Of a stretch of 64,000 bases of DNA, positions 38,503-48,267 are shown one piece after another. The notes under the pieces are model-generated. The model did not search any database and had not been told where the DNA came from. It saw only the letters and a program-made list of their open reading frames with translations. Position numbers and translations under genes: made by a program. This DNA is from G965247265 sp965247265 (lineage in GTDB: Bacteria; Pseudomonadota; Gammaproteobacteria; UBA4575): contig OZ252002.1 of assembly GCA_965247265.1 (NCBI GenBank), positions 1,736,001-1,800,000 on the forward strand, given 5' to 3'. Within the stretch, counting starts at the first letter, position 1; each line of letters opens with the position of its first letter.

Positions 38503-39747
38503 ATGAATAGAAAAATAGTTAATAAAAAAGTTAGCCGCCGAACTGTCTTGAAAGGTATGACAGCTGCTGCCAGTGTTGCAGTAGCACCAGCGTTTATTAA
38601 GAACCTTAGAGCAGCAGACACAATTAAAGTTGGGATAATTTCACCATTGACAGGTGCTTGGACTGTATATGGGAAAGCTCATATTTCAGGTTTTGAATTA
38701 GCAGTAGATGAAATTAATGCTGCTGGAGGCGCTCTCGGGCGAAAATTTGAATTGGTAGTTGGCGATTCAAAAACAGAGCCTCGTATCGTTGTTGAACAAG
38801 CTAACAGGCTAATTAGACAAGAGAAAGTAGACTTCCTAGCTGGAACTTTTTCGAGCGCGGAACGAAATGCTGCAGGCCCAGTTGTACAAGGCGCAAATAA
38901 AATACTTCTTTATCCAACATTTTATGAAGGGCAGGAGAAAGAATATTTTCCTGGCGTTTGCAATGAAAACATATTTATGTTCGGACCTGAACCTACTCAG
39001 CAAGTGTGGCCACATTTAGAATACATAATGAAAACCTTTGGTAAGAAGTTTTTTATGATTGGTTCAGATTATGCGTGGCCACGAGTAACTAACTTAGTTA
39101 CGAAAAGAAAACTGGATGAATTAGATGGTGAAGTAGTAGGAGAAGTTTACATACCTTTCGGAACTCCACAGTATGAATCTGTGCTACGTGATATTCGAAA
39201 GTCTGGCGCTGATATTATTTTCCATTCTCTTACGGGCAGTGACACGGTTAATTTTCGCCAACAGTTTGCAGCAGCAGGAATGAAAGATGATTTCGCGTTT
39301 TGGACGGTAGATGATGAGGAAGTGGTTACCACAGGATTAGGGCCAGAAGTATCGGGTGGTGGCTATGTTAGTTTCGACTACTTTATGTCTATTGAACATC
39401 CAAATAATGCGCCATTCCTGGAGCGCTTTAAGAAGAAATTTGGTAAAGATGCATTGATGAACACCGTTGGTGTGGCAATGTATAATGGTGCACACATGGC
39501 AGCGAAAGCCATCGAAATAGCTGGCGAAGTAAGTACAGATGCATTACGTGATGCTTTAGGCGGTATTACTTTCGATAACGCGCCACAAGGCCCAGTGAAA
39601 ATGCGTGCGCTTGATCATCAAATCGTGGTGCCATCTTATTTAATGAAAGTCCGAAATGATTGGACCAGTGTGAACGATATGTTTGAAGAGGTTCAATCAT
39701 TTGAAGCAGTTGAGCCACTTGATGCACGTTGTGATCTACCTCTTTAA
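38503..39747 (+). CDS. ABC substrate-binding protein, amide/urea type, Tat signal
   Basis: 414 aa. The N-terminus has a twin-arginine signal (SRRTVLKG, then a hydrophobic stretch ending at LRAAD), so it is folded before export. GIISPLTGAWTVYGKAHISG, ANRLIRQEKVDFLAG and YEGQE...GPEPTQQ are typical of the AmiC/UrtA/FmdD branch of type I periplasmic binding proteins, which bind short amides or urea. GGAGG precedes the ATG. It delivers its ligand to the two permeases and two ATPases that follow. Confidence 0.9.
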   Translation: MNRKIVNKKVSRRTVLKGMTAAASVAVAPAFIKNLRAADTIKVGIISPLTGAWTVYGKAHISGFELAVDEINAAGGALGRKFELVVGDSKTEPRIVVEQANRLIRQEKVDFLAGTFSSAERNAAGPVVQGANKILLYPTFYEGQEKEYFPGVCNENIFMFGPEPTQQVWPHLEYIMKTFGKKFFMIGSDYAWPRVTNLVTKRKLDELDGEVVGEVYIPFGTPQYESVLRDIRKSGADIIFHSLTGSDTVNFRQQFAAAGMKDDFAFWTVDDEEVVTTGLGPEVSGGGYVSFDYFMSIEHPNNAPFLERFKKKFGKDALMNTVGVAMYNGAHMAAKAIEIAGEVSTDALRDALGGITFDNAPQGPVKMRALDHQIVVPSYLMKVRNDWTSVNDMFEEVQSFEAVEPLDARCDLPL

Positions 39748-39857
39748 TTGAAGTTTATTGTTTATATAGTTTGTACTTTAAACGTGAACTTCAAAATTAA
39801 AGTAGGAGTGGTGATAGCTAAGAAATTTGTTTCTTTGTAACGTAACTTAGGTTAAAC

Positions 39858-40712
39858 ATGGAAACAATAATTAGCGTTTTAGTTGACGCGACGTTAATTA
39901 CGCTCGTGTTAGCGTTGGCAGCGTTTGGGTTAGCAATTATCTATGGTCTTGTGGGCGTTATTAATATGGGCCATGGCGCAATGCTTACACTGGGCGCATA
40001 TTTTACATGGGCAGCAACTACGGCGGGTGCACCATTTTTACTCGCTATAGTTGGTGCTACATTAGGCGTGGCGATTGTTGGTCTTCTGTTAGAGCACATT
40101 ATCATTCGGCATTTTTATGATAAGCCGTTTGATACTTTACTGCTTACATGGGCCTTTTTCTTAATCATGACTGAAGTGATTAAGATTGTCTTTGGTACAG
40201 ATTTTCGAAATGTTAGTAATCCGTTGCCCGGCGCAATTGACTTTGGTGCAGTTAAAATTCCAGCGTATCGAGGCGCCATTGCCATATTTGCATTGGCACT
40301 AATTGGTGCGACCGCTTACGTCTTTTACAAAACGACTATTGGAATAAAAATTCGAGCACTCATCCAAAATCGTGAAGCAGCAAGTTTGCTTGGTCTCAAT
40401 GTTTCACGAACATACAAAATAGTCTTTGGAATAGGTTCAGGAATAGCAGGGCTTGCTGGCGGGTTAATTAGTCCCATGTTAAGTGTAGATCCTTATATTG
40501 GGAATGTGTTTTTAATACGTTCTTTCTTTGTAGTTATAGTAGGTGGGGTTGGTCAATTACTTGGTGGGACATTAATTGGCAGCTTTTTTATAGGCGGTGC
40601 CGAAACAATTTTTGCTCTCTTTTCAAAACAAGTTTTTGCACAATCTGTTGTTTTCTTACTCGCGATTGTCATATTACGTTATAGGCCGACAGGTATATTG
40701 AAGCAATCATGA
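39858..40712 (+). CDS. ABC transporter permease, LivH/UrtB type
   Basis: 284 aa, about eight membrane segments. FGLAIIYGLVGVINMGHGAMLTLGAY near the start and NREAASLLGLNVSRTYKIVFGIG in the cytoplasmic loop are family signatures. It forms the transmembrane pore with the next gene product. Its stop overlaps the next start (ATGA), showing coupling. Confidence 0.92.
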   Translation: METIISVLVDATLITLVLALAAFGLAIIYGLVGVINMGHGAMLTLGAYFTWAATTAGAPFLLAIVGATLGVAIVGLLLEHIIIRHFYDKPFDTLLLTWAFFLIMTEVIKIVFGTDFRNVSNPLPGAIDFGAVKIPAYRGAIAIFALALIGATAYVFYKTTIGIKIRALIQNREAASLLGLNVSRTYKIVFGIGSGIAGLAGGLISPMLSVDPYIGNVFLIRSFFVVIVGGVGQLLGGTLIGSFFIGGAETIFALFSKQVFAQSVVFLLAIVILRYRPTGILKQS

Positions 40713-41740
40713 CTACAACTGAGGAGAAGCAAAGGACTGTAACTTCTGGTCTTACAAAGCGCTCAGGGTTTTCTGAGGAAAAGCTTGCAGTCGTCATATT
40801 TATAATCTTCGCATTGTTGCCAGTCTTTGTATCTGGCTACCCCATTTATATTTTGCCTCAATATATGTTATTCGGCGTATTAGCCATGTCACTCGCACTA
40901 CTTTGGGGTTATGTGGGGATACTTAGTTTTGGACAAGCTGGGTTTTTTGCGCTTGGTGCGTACACCATGGGCTTGGCGATGCAAACTAAATTTGGAATTA
41001 ATTCTGGATACATCGGAATTTTGTTAAGCCCACTTGTAGGCGGCACACTTGCAGCAGTTACTGGATATTTTTTATTCAGTGCTGGTGTGCGTGCCACTTA
41101 TTTCGTTTTAGTGACACTTGCTTTATCCATCATGGTCGAACAAATTGCAGTGAGTCAGTCTGATATTACAGGCGGTTGGAATGGAATGTTTATCGATCGC
41201 ATGTCTTTAACGTTTGGATCCTTAGGTAATGTTTCTCTTTACAATGATATGCCTGCCTATTACGCAATTTTGCCAGTCGTAATTGCGTTATATGTACTAC
41301 TTCGATGGTTGGCGAAGAGTCGTTTCGGAAAAATATTAGTTGGTATTCGTGAAAACGAAGATCGATTAACCTCACTTGGATTTAAAATTTCAACTTATAA
41401 AACATGTGTATTTGCAGTTTCTGGTGCAGTCGCATGTTTAGCAGGAGCTCTTTATGGCACACACGCAAACTTTGTTGCGCCATCGTTAGGCGGAGTTTTA
41501 TTTTCAACTGAAGTCGTCGTATGGGTAGCAATTGCAGGTCGCGCCTCATTGCTTGCTGCGTTACTCGGTGGAATTTTAGTCGCTTCACTCTCAAATTACC
41601 TTAGTACGATCACACCCGAATATTGGCAACTTGTTCTCGGGCTTATTTTTATTGTTGTAATCGCTTTTTTGAAAGGTGGCATTGCTGGTGCTGTCTCACA
41701 AATTCCAAAGCTATGGCAAGCTAAAGCAAAAAATGAGTAG
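40709..41740 (+). CDS. ABC transporter permease, LivM/UrtC type
   Basis: 343 aa with about ten membrane segments. Family motifs are LALLWGYVGILSFGQAGFFALGAY and GIRENEDRLTSLGF. It overlaps the upstream permease by 4 bp and the downstream ATPase gene by 8 bp, so the genes are a single coupled unit. Confidence 0.92.
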   Translation: MTTTEEKQRTVTSGLTKRSGFSEEKLAVVIFIIFALLPVFVSGYPIYILPQYMLFGVLAMSLALLWGYVGILSFGQAGFFALGAYTMGLAMQTKFGINSGYIGILLSPLVGGTLAAVTGYFLFSAGVRATYFVLVTLALSIMVEQIAVSQSDITGGWNGMFIDRMSLTFGSLGNVSLYNDMPAYYAILPVVIALYVLLRWLAKSRFGKILVGIRENEDRLTSLGFKISTYKTCVFAVSGAVACLAGALYGTHANFVAPSLGGVLFSTEVVVWVAIAGRASLLAALLGGILVASLSNYLSTITPEYWQLVLGLIFIVVIAFLKGGIAGAVSQIPKLWQAKAKNE

Positions 41741-42467
41741 TTTATTGCGCACAGAAGGTCTTACTAAACGTTTTGCAGGTTTAGTGGCTAATGAAAATAT
41801 CAATTTTGAATTGGATACGAGTTCAATTCAATGTGTGATTGGACCCAATGGCTCCGGGAAAACAACATTTATAAGTATGATTTCAGGCCATTTGCAACCC
41901 AATGAAGGGACAATATTTTATAAAGATCGTGATATTACAAACTTAAATGTTATTAAACGTGCTCGTATTGGCATAGCTCGAAAATTTCAAACACCAACTG
42001 TTTTTGACGAATTAACTTCTTATGAAAATATTGAACTAGGCGTATTAGGTACAGATTGTCCACGTAGTAAACGTAAGAAGAGTATTTCAGATGTTTTAGA
42101 GCTTATACATTTGACCGATGAAAGTGACAAACCAGTTAAATTTCTCTCCCATGGACAACGGCAGTGGTTAGAAATAGGGCTGCTGCTAGCAGTAAAAGCA
42201 AATTTGTTATTGCTTGATGAACCTACAGCAGGAATGACAGCAGAAGAAACTGAGTCTACTGCAAATTTAATCAAAAACCTAACACATGATTTCCAACTTT
42301 CAGTGGTCATTATTGAGCACGATATAAATTTTATTCGCGATCTCAATGCGCCGGTCACAGTTTTGCATTTAGGCAAAGTATTAATGGAGGGTTCGTTTGA
42401 GCAAGTTTCCGCTGATGAAGATGTGCGTGAAATTTATTTGGGTCAAAGCGCTAAGAATTTAAAATGA
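41733..42467 (+). CDS. ABC transporter ATPase, LivG/UrtD type
   Basis: 244 aa from the ATG at 41733; a longer reading from 41676 runs inside the permease and is not supported. Walker A GPNGSGKTT, signature LSHGQ (a variant of LSGGQ) and Walker B LLLLDEPTAG are all present. It powers uptake together with the next ATPase. Confidence 0.92.
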   Translation: MSSLLRTEGLTKRFAGLVANENINFELDTSSIQCVIGPNGSGKTTFISMISGHLQPNEGTIFYKDRDITNLNVIKRARIGIARKFQTPTVFDELTSYENIELGVLGTDCPRSKRKKSISDVLELIHLTDESDKPVKFLSHGQRQWLEIGLLLAVKANLLLLDEPTAGMTAEETESTANLIKNLTHDFQLSVVIIEHDINFIRDLNAPVTVLHLGKVLMEGSFEQVSADEDVREIYLGQSAKNLK

Positions 42468-43165
42468 AATTAGAGGTCAACAACTTAACGGCTGGGTATG
42501 GGAACATTACAGTATTGCGTGATTTATCATTTGAGGTTGAAGATGGTGGCATATTGGGTGTAGTGGGTCGCAATGGTATGGGTAAAACTACACTCATTAA
42601 GTGTCTTGCAGGCTTAATTATTCCCAGTGAAGGTACTATAAATCTAGATAAAGACGATATTTCAAAATTGCTTCCTCATGTACGGGCAAACCTTGGGGTT
42701 ACGACTATTGTTCAAGATCGAGGAATATTTCCTGGCTTAACTGTATTTGAAAACCTCGAGATGGGTAGAATTGCAGGGAGTCATGGTAAACGCAGTCGCT
42801 TAGAAGAAGTGCTTGGTTACTTTCCACGTTTACGTGAACGTCTTACTCAAATTTCAGGCACCTTAAGTGGGGGCGAACAGCAAATGTTGGCCATTGGGCG
42901 TGGTTTGATGACAGATCCAAAATTAATCCTTTTAGATGAACCTTCAGATGGAATTATGCCGACATTGGTGGAGCAAATTGCTACAACATTACGCGAAATT
43001 AATGATCAAGAAGGCACAACCATAATAATAGTTGAACAAAATTTACCAATGGTATTTAGTCTTGCAAAGTATTGTATTGTCTTAGAGAAAGGGCAACTCG
43101 TTGCTGAGGGGACATGTGATGAAATTTCAAATAATAAAATTTTACAAGAGTATCTTGCTATCTAA
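42464..43165 (+). CDS. ABC transporter ATPase, LivF/UrtE type
   Basis: 233 aa. Walker A GRNGMGKTT, signature LSGGEQQ, Walker B LILLDEPSDGI. It overlaps the previous gene by 4 bp and is the last transporter subunit. DEPSDGI is often found in the urea/amide branch. Confidence 0.92.
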   Translation: MKLEVNNLTAGYGNITVLRDLSFEVEDGGILGVVGRNGMGKTTLIKCLAGLIIPSEGTINLDKDDISKLLPHVRANLGVTTIVQDRGIFPGLTVFENLEMGRIAGSHGKRSRLEEVLGYFPRLRERLTQISGTLSGGEQQMLAIGRGLMTDPKLILLDEPSDGIMPTLVEQIATTLREINDQEGTTIIIVEQNLPMVFSLAKYCIVLEKGQLVAEGTCDEISNNKILQEYLAI

Positions 43166-43243
43166 GTGAATTATATACAACGTAAATTCAAAACAGAGTA
43201 ATTAAAGTCTAGATAACGTCTAGATAACTGAATAGGGTGCCTC

Positions 43244-45187
43244 GTGACTGATCCAATCTGGACACCATCTAAAACACGCATTGAGCAATCGAATATGATG
43301 CGTTTTCTTAGCGGCTTACAAAAGCAATACCCAGAAATTGAAAATTATGAAGATCTTTACCAGTGGTCTATTGAACAACCAAAAATGTTTTGGGAAACAA
43401 TTTGGGACTTTTGCGATATAAGGTATAACAAAGCTTACACATCTGCCCTTGTTGATGAAAATAAACTACCTGGTGCAAAATGGTTTGTAGGAAGCAAATT
43501 AAATTTCGCGGAAAACCTATTAAAGAATAACGATGATTCACCTGCAATAATTGGGCGCAGCGAAAGAGATGAACGTAATTGTCTTAGTCATCGTCAATTG
43601 CGGGCTAAGGTAGCACATCTATCCCACGCGCTACTTGATGCAGGTGTAAAGCCGGGGGATCGTGTTGCAGGTTATCTACCTAATATTCCAGAAACTGTAA
43701 TTAGTATGCTAGCAACGGCTGCAATAGGCGCTGTGTGGTCTTCGTGTTCTGAAGACTTTGGTGTGCGAGGTGTTTTAGATCGTTTTGAACAGATAGAGCC
43801 CGCTATATTGATTGCGGCAGATGGTTACTCTTATCTAGGCAAAGAAATTAACCGAATAGAAAATATTGCAAAATTGAGTGAGCAGGTAAAAAGTATTAAC
43901 AAAGTTATCATTATTCCATTTCTTAATTCTACACCTGACTTATCAAGCATAGATCAGGCAATTTTATTTGATGATTTTATAGATACTAACAGTGATGAAA
44001 TTCCATACGTGTATGTAAGCTTTGATCACCCACTTTTTATATTGTACTCATCAGGCACAACAGGTAAGCCCAAGTGCATTGTTCATGGTTGTGGGGGAAC
44101 TTTGTTACAACTTGTAAAAGAACATATATTGCACGCCGATATCACAAAAAATGATGTTGTATTTTACTTCACAACTTGCGGATGGATGATGTGGAATTGG
44201 TTGACAGTCGCACTAACAACAGGTGCGGCGATACTAACGTATGATGGGTCACCCTTTTATCCATCAAATTCTCAATTATTTGACCTGGTTGATCAAGAGG
44301 GGATTACAGTCTTTGGGTTAAGTGCCAAATATTTAGCCGCTGTAAAAAAAGAAAACATACATCCGATGGCTAGTCATAATCTAAGTACTTTAAAAACGAT
44401 ACTGTCGACCGGCTCGCCGTTAATGCAAGAGCAATTTGATTTTGTATATCAAAATATTAAAGCAGATGTCCTACTGTCTTCAATTTCTGGTGGAACTGAC
44501 ATTGTGTCGTGCTTTCTCATTGGAAACCCAATGTTGCCTGTATTTCGCGGAGAACTTCAATGTCGCGGACTAGGACTAAGTGTTGAAGTATTTAATGATG
44601 AAGGCGAGTCAATAGTTAATGAAAAAGGAGAATTAGTGTGTACTAAACCATTTCCATCAATTCCAATTTATTTCTGGGGTGACAAAAGTGGCAAAAAATT
44701 TAATCAAGCTTATTTTGAAAAGTTTCAAAATGTTTGGGCCCATGGCGATTATGCTGAATTAACCGAACGCGGCACAATGGTCATTTACGGCCGGTCAGAT
44801 GCAGTGCTTAATCCAGGCGGTGTACGCATTGGTACGGCAGAAATTTATAGAGAAGTAGAAAAGCTTATTTATGTTTTGGAAAGTATTGCAGTTGGACAAG
44901 AATGGGCTGGTGATACCAGAATTGTTCTTTTCGTCAAACTCAGGGAAGACAATGTATTGACAGAAGACATGCAAGGTGAAATCAAAAAACTGATACGTGA
45001 TAATGCAACTCCAAGACATGTCCCAGCGAAAATTATACAAGTTGCCGATATTCCACGTACGATCAGCGGCAAGATTGTAGAATTGGCGGTAACCAAGGTC
45101 ATTCACAATAAACCAGTTAAAAATATTGATGCGCTAGCAAACCCGGAAGCTCTAAATTACTTTCGTGACCTTCCTGATTTGGCATAA
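43244..45187 (+). CDS. Acetoacetate-CoA ligase-like acyl-CoA synthetase
   Basis: 647 aa, GTG start. The AMP-binding motif is YSSGTTGKPKCIVHG (about residue 267), then YDGSPFYP, GRSDAVLNPGGVRIGTAEIY, and the C-terminal RTISGKIVE with the catalytic Lys. N-terminal WTPSKTRIEQSNMMRF is typical of acetoacetyl-CoA synthetases. In this operon it may activate the acid released by the amidases for central metabolism (inference). A 78-bp gap separates it from the transporter genes. Confidence 0.9.
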   Translation: MTDPIWTPSKTRIEQSNMMRFLSGLQKQYPEIENYEDLYQWSIEQPKMFWETIWDFCDIRYNKAYTSALVDENKLPGAKWFVGSKLNFAENLLKNNDDSPAIIGRSERDERNCLSHRQLRAKVAHLSHALLDAGVKPGDRVAGYLPNIPETVISMLATAAIGAVWSSCSEDFGVRGVLDRFEQIEPAILIAADGYSYLGKEINRIENIAKLSEQVKSINKVIIIPFLNSTPDLSSIDQAILFDDFIDTNSDEIPYVYVSFDHPLFILYSSGTTGKPKCIVHGCGGTLLQLVKEHILHADITKNDVVFYFTTCGWMMWNWLTVALTTGAAILTYDGSPFYPSNSQLFDLVDQEGITVFGLSAKYLAAVKKENIHPMASHNLSTLKTILSTGSPLMQEQFDFVYQNIKADVLLSSISGGTDIVSCFLIGNPMLPVFRGELQCRGLGLSVEVFNDEGESIVNEKGELVCTKPFPSIPIYFWGDKSGKKFNQAYFEKFQNVWAHGDYAELTERGTMVIYGRSDAVLNPGGVRIGTAEIYREVEKLIYVLESIAVGQEWAGDTRIVLFVKLREDNVLTEDMQGEIKKLIRDNATPRHVPAKIIQVADIPRTISGKIVELAVTKVIHNKPVKNIDALANPEALNYFRDLPDLA

Positions 45188-45460
45188 GTTTATGCTGAAC
45201 AAAGAGCATGTATTTCATACTTTTTAAAGATTAACAATTTTATCTACACCTAGAAATGATTCACGATAAAACTGAGCTCGAAATTCTGGGGAGGGGTAAT
45301 AGTTTGTATACTTTATTCATTACTGTTTTAGCAATATGTCAGTTTGACGTTGACGAATATCATCATCAATTCCAAATTACTAACCAACAAAATATATATA
45401 TTCATGTTAAATATTAACAGAAACTTAACTATAAAATAATTTCTTATTCTATAAGGCATT

Positions 45461-45643
45461 CCTAAAAATACCTCTAATAATGTTTTATTGCATGATTGGT
45501 GGAGGCGGTAGCTACCTAATAATTCAACTATATTATTGATTTATCTGAAATAATTTGAGCACATTCAGTGTTGGTGCCCCAAATTTAATCCCAAAATAAC
45601 TCGGCTGTAGAAATACCTCTTTGGAAGTTACTGGATTGTAATG
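45461..45643 (+). repeat. tmRNA-end-like attachment repeat, copy B
   Basis: TGGTGGAGGCGG at 45497-45508, with AAATACCTCTAATAATG on the left and GGCTGTAGAAATACCTCTTTGG on the right, aligns to copies A, C and D but is more diverged. The right end runs into AATGTCGCTTA, a worn-down start of the 30-bp repeat. It lies 270 bp after the acyl-CoA ligase and so closes the amide module. Confidence 0.6.
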
Positions 45644-45748
45644 TCGCTTACTGCTACAACATGGCGTTCGTGATAGATCGTGAAGGCGCGGCAGCAGACA
45701 TAATCGTTCGATAGCTTATAAGCGATGTATCTGAGACACTACTGTTAC

Positions 45749-45768
45749 TTACCTTACCTTACCTTACC
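45749..45768 (+). repeat. (TTACC)4 pentanucleotide repeat
   Basis: Four perfect TTACC units, with a partial unit before, ending 15 bp upstream of the ATG of the histone-like gene. Such repeats change length by slippage; here it would alter promoter or ribosome binding spacing. Confidence 0.85.
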
Positions 45769-45783
45769 TTATTGGAATTTGTT

Positions 45784-46068
45784 ATGGCTGCGAAAACGAC
45801 GAAAAAGAAATCGGCAAAGAAAACCACGATAGCTAGCGTAAAGAAGGAATTGACTGCCTTAAGAAAAGAGGCTTGGAAAGAGGCGGCTGCTTTGAAAAAG
45901 GTGGCTGCGAAAGAAGTGGCTGCCTTGGGAAAAAAGACAGCCCAGCTAAAAGAGAAGACCAATAAAGCAACAGCTGCCCTGAAGAAGGGGCTCATCGCTG
46001 CAGAGAAAAAAGCTGAGGCTGAGATTGCTGCATTGAGAAAGACATACGCCGCGTCAAAGAAAAAGTAA
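45784..46068 (+). CDS. Lysine/alanine-rich histone H1-like protein
   Basis: 94 aa from the ATG at 45784. It is almost entirely Lys, Ala, Glu and Thr (MAAKTTKKKSAKK, then KEAAALKKVAAKEVAALGKK), predicted as a long charged helix like bacterial H1-type and AlgP-like DNA-associated proteins. After the TAA, lysine codons continue in another frame (about 46069-46095), so the end may be frameshifted. The upstream TTACC repeat is its most notable feature. DNA binding is inference from composition. Confidence 0.6.
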   Translation: MAAKTTKKKSAKKTTIASVKKELTALRKEAWKEAAALKKVAAKEVAALGKKTAQLKEKTNKATAALKKGLIAAEKKAEAEIAALRKTYAASKKK

Positions 46069-46205
46069 CTAAAAAAAGGCGGCAAAGAAGAAATGATAAA
46101 CTGGAATGAGGGGTTAGAAATTAATACCTTTTCCTTCTCGCGTTAGATTGAATCCGCAGCCTGTTCGACGACCATATCACTTTGAACCTATAGTCGACGA
46201 ATAGC

Positions 46206-46235
46206 CATGTCCGCTTTGGGTCGTTAGCGGTCATT
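46206..46235 (-). repeat. 30-bp palindromic repeat, copy 7
   Basis: Minus orientation (arms ATGTCCGCT and AGCGGTCATT), forming the first 30 bp of the 235-bp direct repeat. The nearest gene to its right is the minus-strand Usp gene, so the AATGACC side faces that gene's 3' end. Confidence 0.92.
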
Positions 46236-46440
46236 AGTAAACAAATAATACTTATAGAAATTTATTAAAAAATCTCCGAAGGGGCATCTAATTCTTAATT
46301 AGTGCAAATATTGCAGACTATAATTTAGCCAAAAGTACTCTACGGTATATTCAAGTAATATTTCTTACGAACATTCAGGCGCTTGCAAATCAAAGGGGTA
46401 CCGAAGGTTCGAATCGACTACTCTCCGCCAACCAGTCTTG
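46206..46440 (+). repeat. 235-bp direct repeat, copy 1, with tRNA-Ser-like end
   Basis: Same length, without gaps, as 50428-50662; by eye about 93 percent identical, nearly perfect over the first 110 bp. Ends with GGTTCGAATC...CTCTCCGCCA (46406-46430), the T-loop and acceptor strand of tRNA-Ser, here partly mutated. No complete tRNA can be folded. Confidence 0.85.
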
Positions 46441-46494
46441 ACTCTTGACAATATGTGGCAAATTACGAATTCGCCATGCACACGTGTTTTAAAA

Positions 46495-47367
46495 TTATTT
46501 AGCCCAAGATTGTGGAACTGCAATCAGCGGACAAGGCGCTTGTCGCACAATTTGCTCGGTAGTGCTGCCGCGCAGAACATCGAATATGCCTTCATGACCT
46601 GCAGTCGTCATAAAAATTGCATCTGCGGAGAATTGATTCGTGGCATTTATGATTTCTTCGACTGGCTTTCCTTGTCGAACTTCTTTGCGAAAATTCCATG
46701 CGGTATTTTCGGGTAAATCCAATTCGAGGACTGTGGGATCATTGCCAACATGTAGTAATAGAATTTCAACAGTGCTATCCACAGCCAGTGCTTGAGCAGC
46801 TCTGGTTGCGTACTCAATGGATGCAGTGGGTGAAGGTTGATAGTCAATAGGGATAAGAATGCGTTCTAAGGAAATATCTCCGGTATCAAGTTGAATAAAG
46901 CTTTTACCCTCGCTAGGGACAAACAGTGTAATGGCTTTTGATGCATGCGCGATGGCTTCTGACTTGGAACGGCTTAACCATCTTGGCAGACATTCTCGAC
47001 CTTCTCGACCTTCTGTGGCTAATACAACCAGATCAACCGGATCACTTTCTAAATAATTAAGTATCGCTGATGTTTCTGTTTTACCAGATCTAATTGATTT
47101 CCTTATCAGCACCCCCAATTGCTCAAAAACAGCTTCCTGTGGGCTGCCTTTTTCTAACAGGCCCCAACGTTCTAAGGTTTTACGTACTGCTGGGAATTTT
47201 TTCCAACTAGCATCATCGCTTTGATTATTGCCAATATTAAGAATTGTAAATTCAGTTTGGCGTAGCAATGCAATCGCAAGTGCATGTGCAAATGTTTTTT
47301 CACTTGCGGGTGAAAAATCAGTAGAGTGGAGAATCGATTTAATAAATGGAAGTTGTGAATTATTCAT
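46495..47367 (-). CDS. Tandem universal stress protein
   Basis: 290 aa with two UspA domains. The first starts SILHSTDFSPASEKTFAHAL; the second starts RILIPIDYQPSPTASIEYA and ends with the ATP-site pattern GHEGIFDVLRGSTTEQIV then APCPLIAVP. The second domain keeps the Gly-rich nucleotide motif; the first appears less complete. It is a cytoplasmic stress-related protein, single gene. It lies between the two 235-bp repeats. Confidence 0.88.
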   Translation of the reverse strand: MNNSQLPFIKSILHSTDFSPASEKTFAHALAIALLRQTEFTILNIGNNQSDDASWKKFPAVRKTLERWGLLEKGSPQEAVFEQLGVLIRKSIRSGKTETSAILNYLESDPVDLVVLATEGREGRECLPRWLSRSKSEAIAHASKAITLFVPSEGKSFIQLDTGDISLERILIPIDYQPSPTASIEYATRAAQALAVDSTVEILLLHVGNDPTVLELDLPENTAWNFRKEVRQGKPVEEIINATNQFSADAIFMTTAGHEGIFDVLRGSTTEQIVRQAPCPLIAVPQSWAK

Positions 47368-47793
47368 AATATTTATTTAAATTTCTCTGGAACGTAACTT
47401 GTAAACAAGGGTTTGTCTGGCGTGACTTTGTCTTTTTCTATACTGACAAGTTAACTTCTATATATCTGTGAATTACAGCTAAAATATACTTGTGCATGGC
47501 AAATTGGTAGTTTCACGGTCTATAAAACAAAATTATGAGAAAATTGAATTCCCTGATATTTCCCTGTTATTTAAAGATAAGATTTAAATTGAAACACACT
47601 AAGTACTTAGTGTCGCTACAGAATGATGCAAGGTATTAAGAGCGTAGATAAAAAGAAAGATTAAGGGATCTACTAACACAACATTTCTGCATTCCTGATC
47701 TAGGAACGCGTCTAACAAAAGCAATTTCTCAACGGCCTCGCTTAGGCAACTAGCGGGGCTTTTTTATGCCCATAACAAATTAGAGGAAAATAA
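47368..47793. other. Spacer with a terminator before the next gene
   Basis: About 425 bp without a gene. A terminator at 47735-47765 lies 29 bp before the next ATG with no gene before it on the plus strand, so it could be the end of an untranslated RNA or a leader attenuator. Confidence 0.45.
47735..47765 (+). terminator. Rho-independent terminator in a leader region
   Basis: Stem GCCTCGCT / AGCGGGGC (one mismatch or wobble) followed by six T's. Upstream there is no coding region on this strand. Confidence 0.75.
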
Positions 47794-48234
47794 ATGAAAC
47801 CAGAAGTAAAAAAGCAATGGATCAAAGCATTGCGAAGTAGAAAGTATCGAAAAGGAAATTCTATTTACTTACACACAAAACAAAACCATTCTTCAAAGTT
47901 TAGTGCGCTTGGAGTTCTTACAGACTTATATATGAAAGAAAAAGAACACCAATGGAATTATGTATTGGATAAACATTACGACGAAGAAGACGTACCTGTT
48001 TATGTTGGGCTGTCGAGTAGCAAACAAATAGCTGTGGATAATGAGGTCAGAGGTAAATTAAGTTCTTTAGTCATGAGATGGGCAGGGCTGGAAGATGGCG
48101 TTGTAACATTGCCTAATCTTTCTAACTTAAGAGTAGATCAAAGAGAAGAGATACAAAACATTGGTACATCTATAGCTGCATTGGATGACATGTCTTTTAA
48201 AGACATAGCTAGAGTTATTGAAAAGACAATTTAA
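47794..48234 (+). CDS. Phage-type hypothetical protein
   Basis: 146 aa. IKALRSRKYRKGNSIYLHTKQNH followed by SALGVLTDLYMKE matches a pattern in phage and plasmid proteins of unknown function (usually ALRSGKY...CCLGVLCDL; the cysteines are replaced here). The end DMSFKDIARVIEKTI is also typical. A TTAGAGGAAA site precedes the ATG. It is the only phage-like gene in this segment. Confidence 0.55.
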   Translation: MKPEVKKQWIKALRSRKYRKGNSIYLHTKQNHSSKFSALGVLTDLYMKEKEHQWNYVLDKHYDEEDVPVYVGLSSSKQIAVDNEVRGKLSSLVMRWAGLEDGVVTLPNLSNLRVDQREEIQNIGTSIAALDDMSFKDIARVIEKTI

Positions 48235-48267
48235 GCAAAGGTTATAAAGTAATTATTACCCGCTTAT

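Noticed and set aside
47794..48234. Prophage region
   Set aside because: Only one phage-type protein is present; no capsid, portal, terminase or lysis genes occur in the window.
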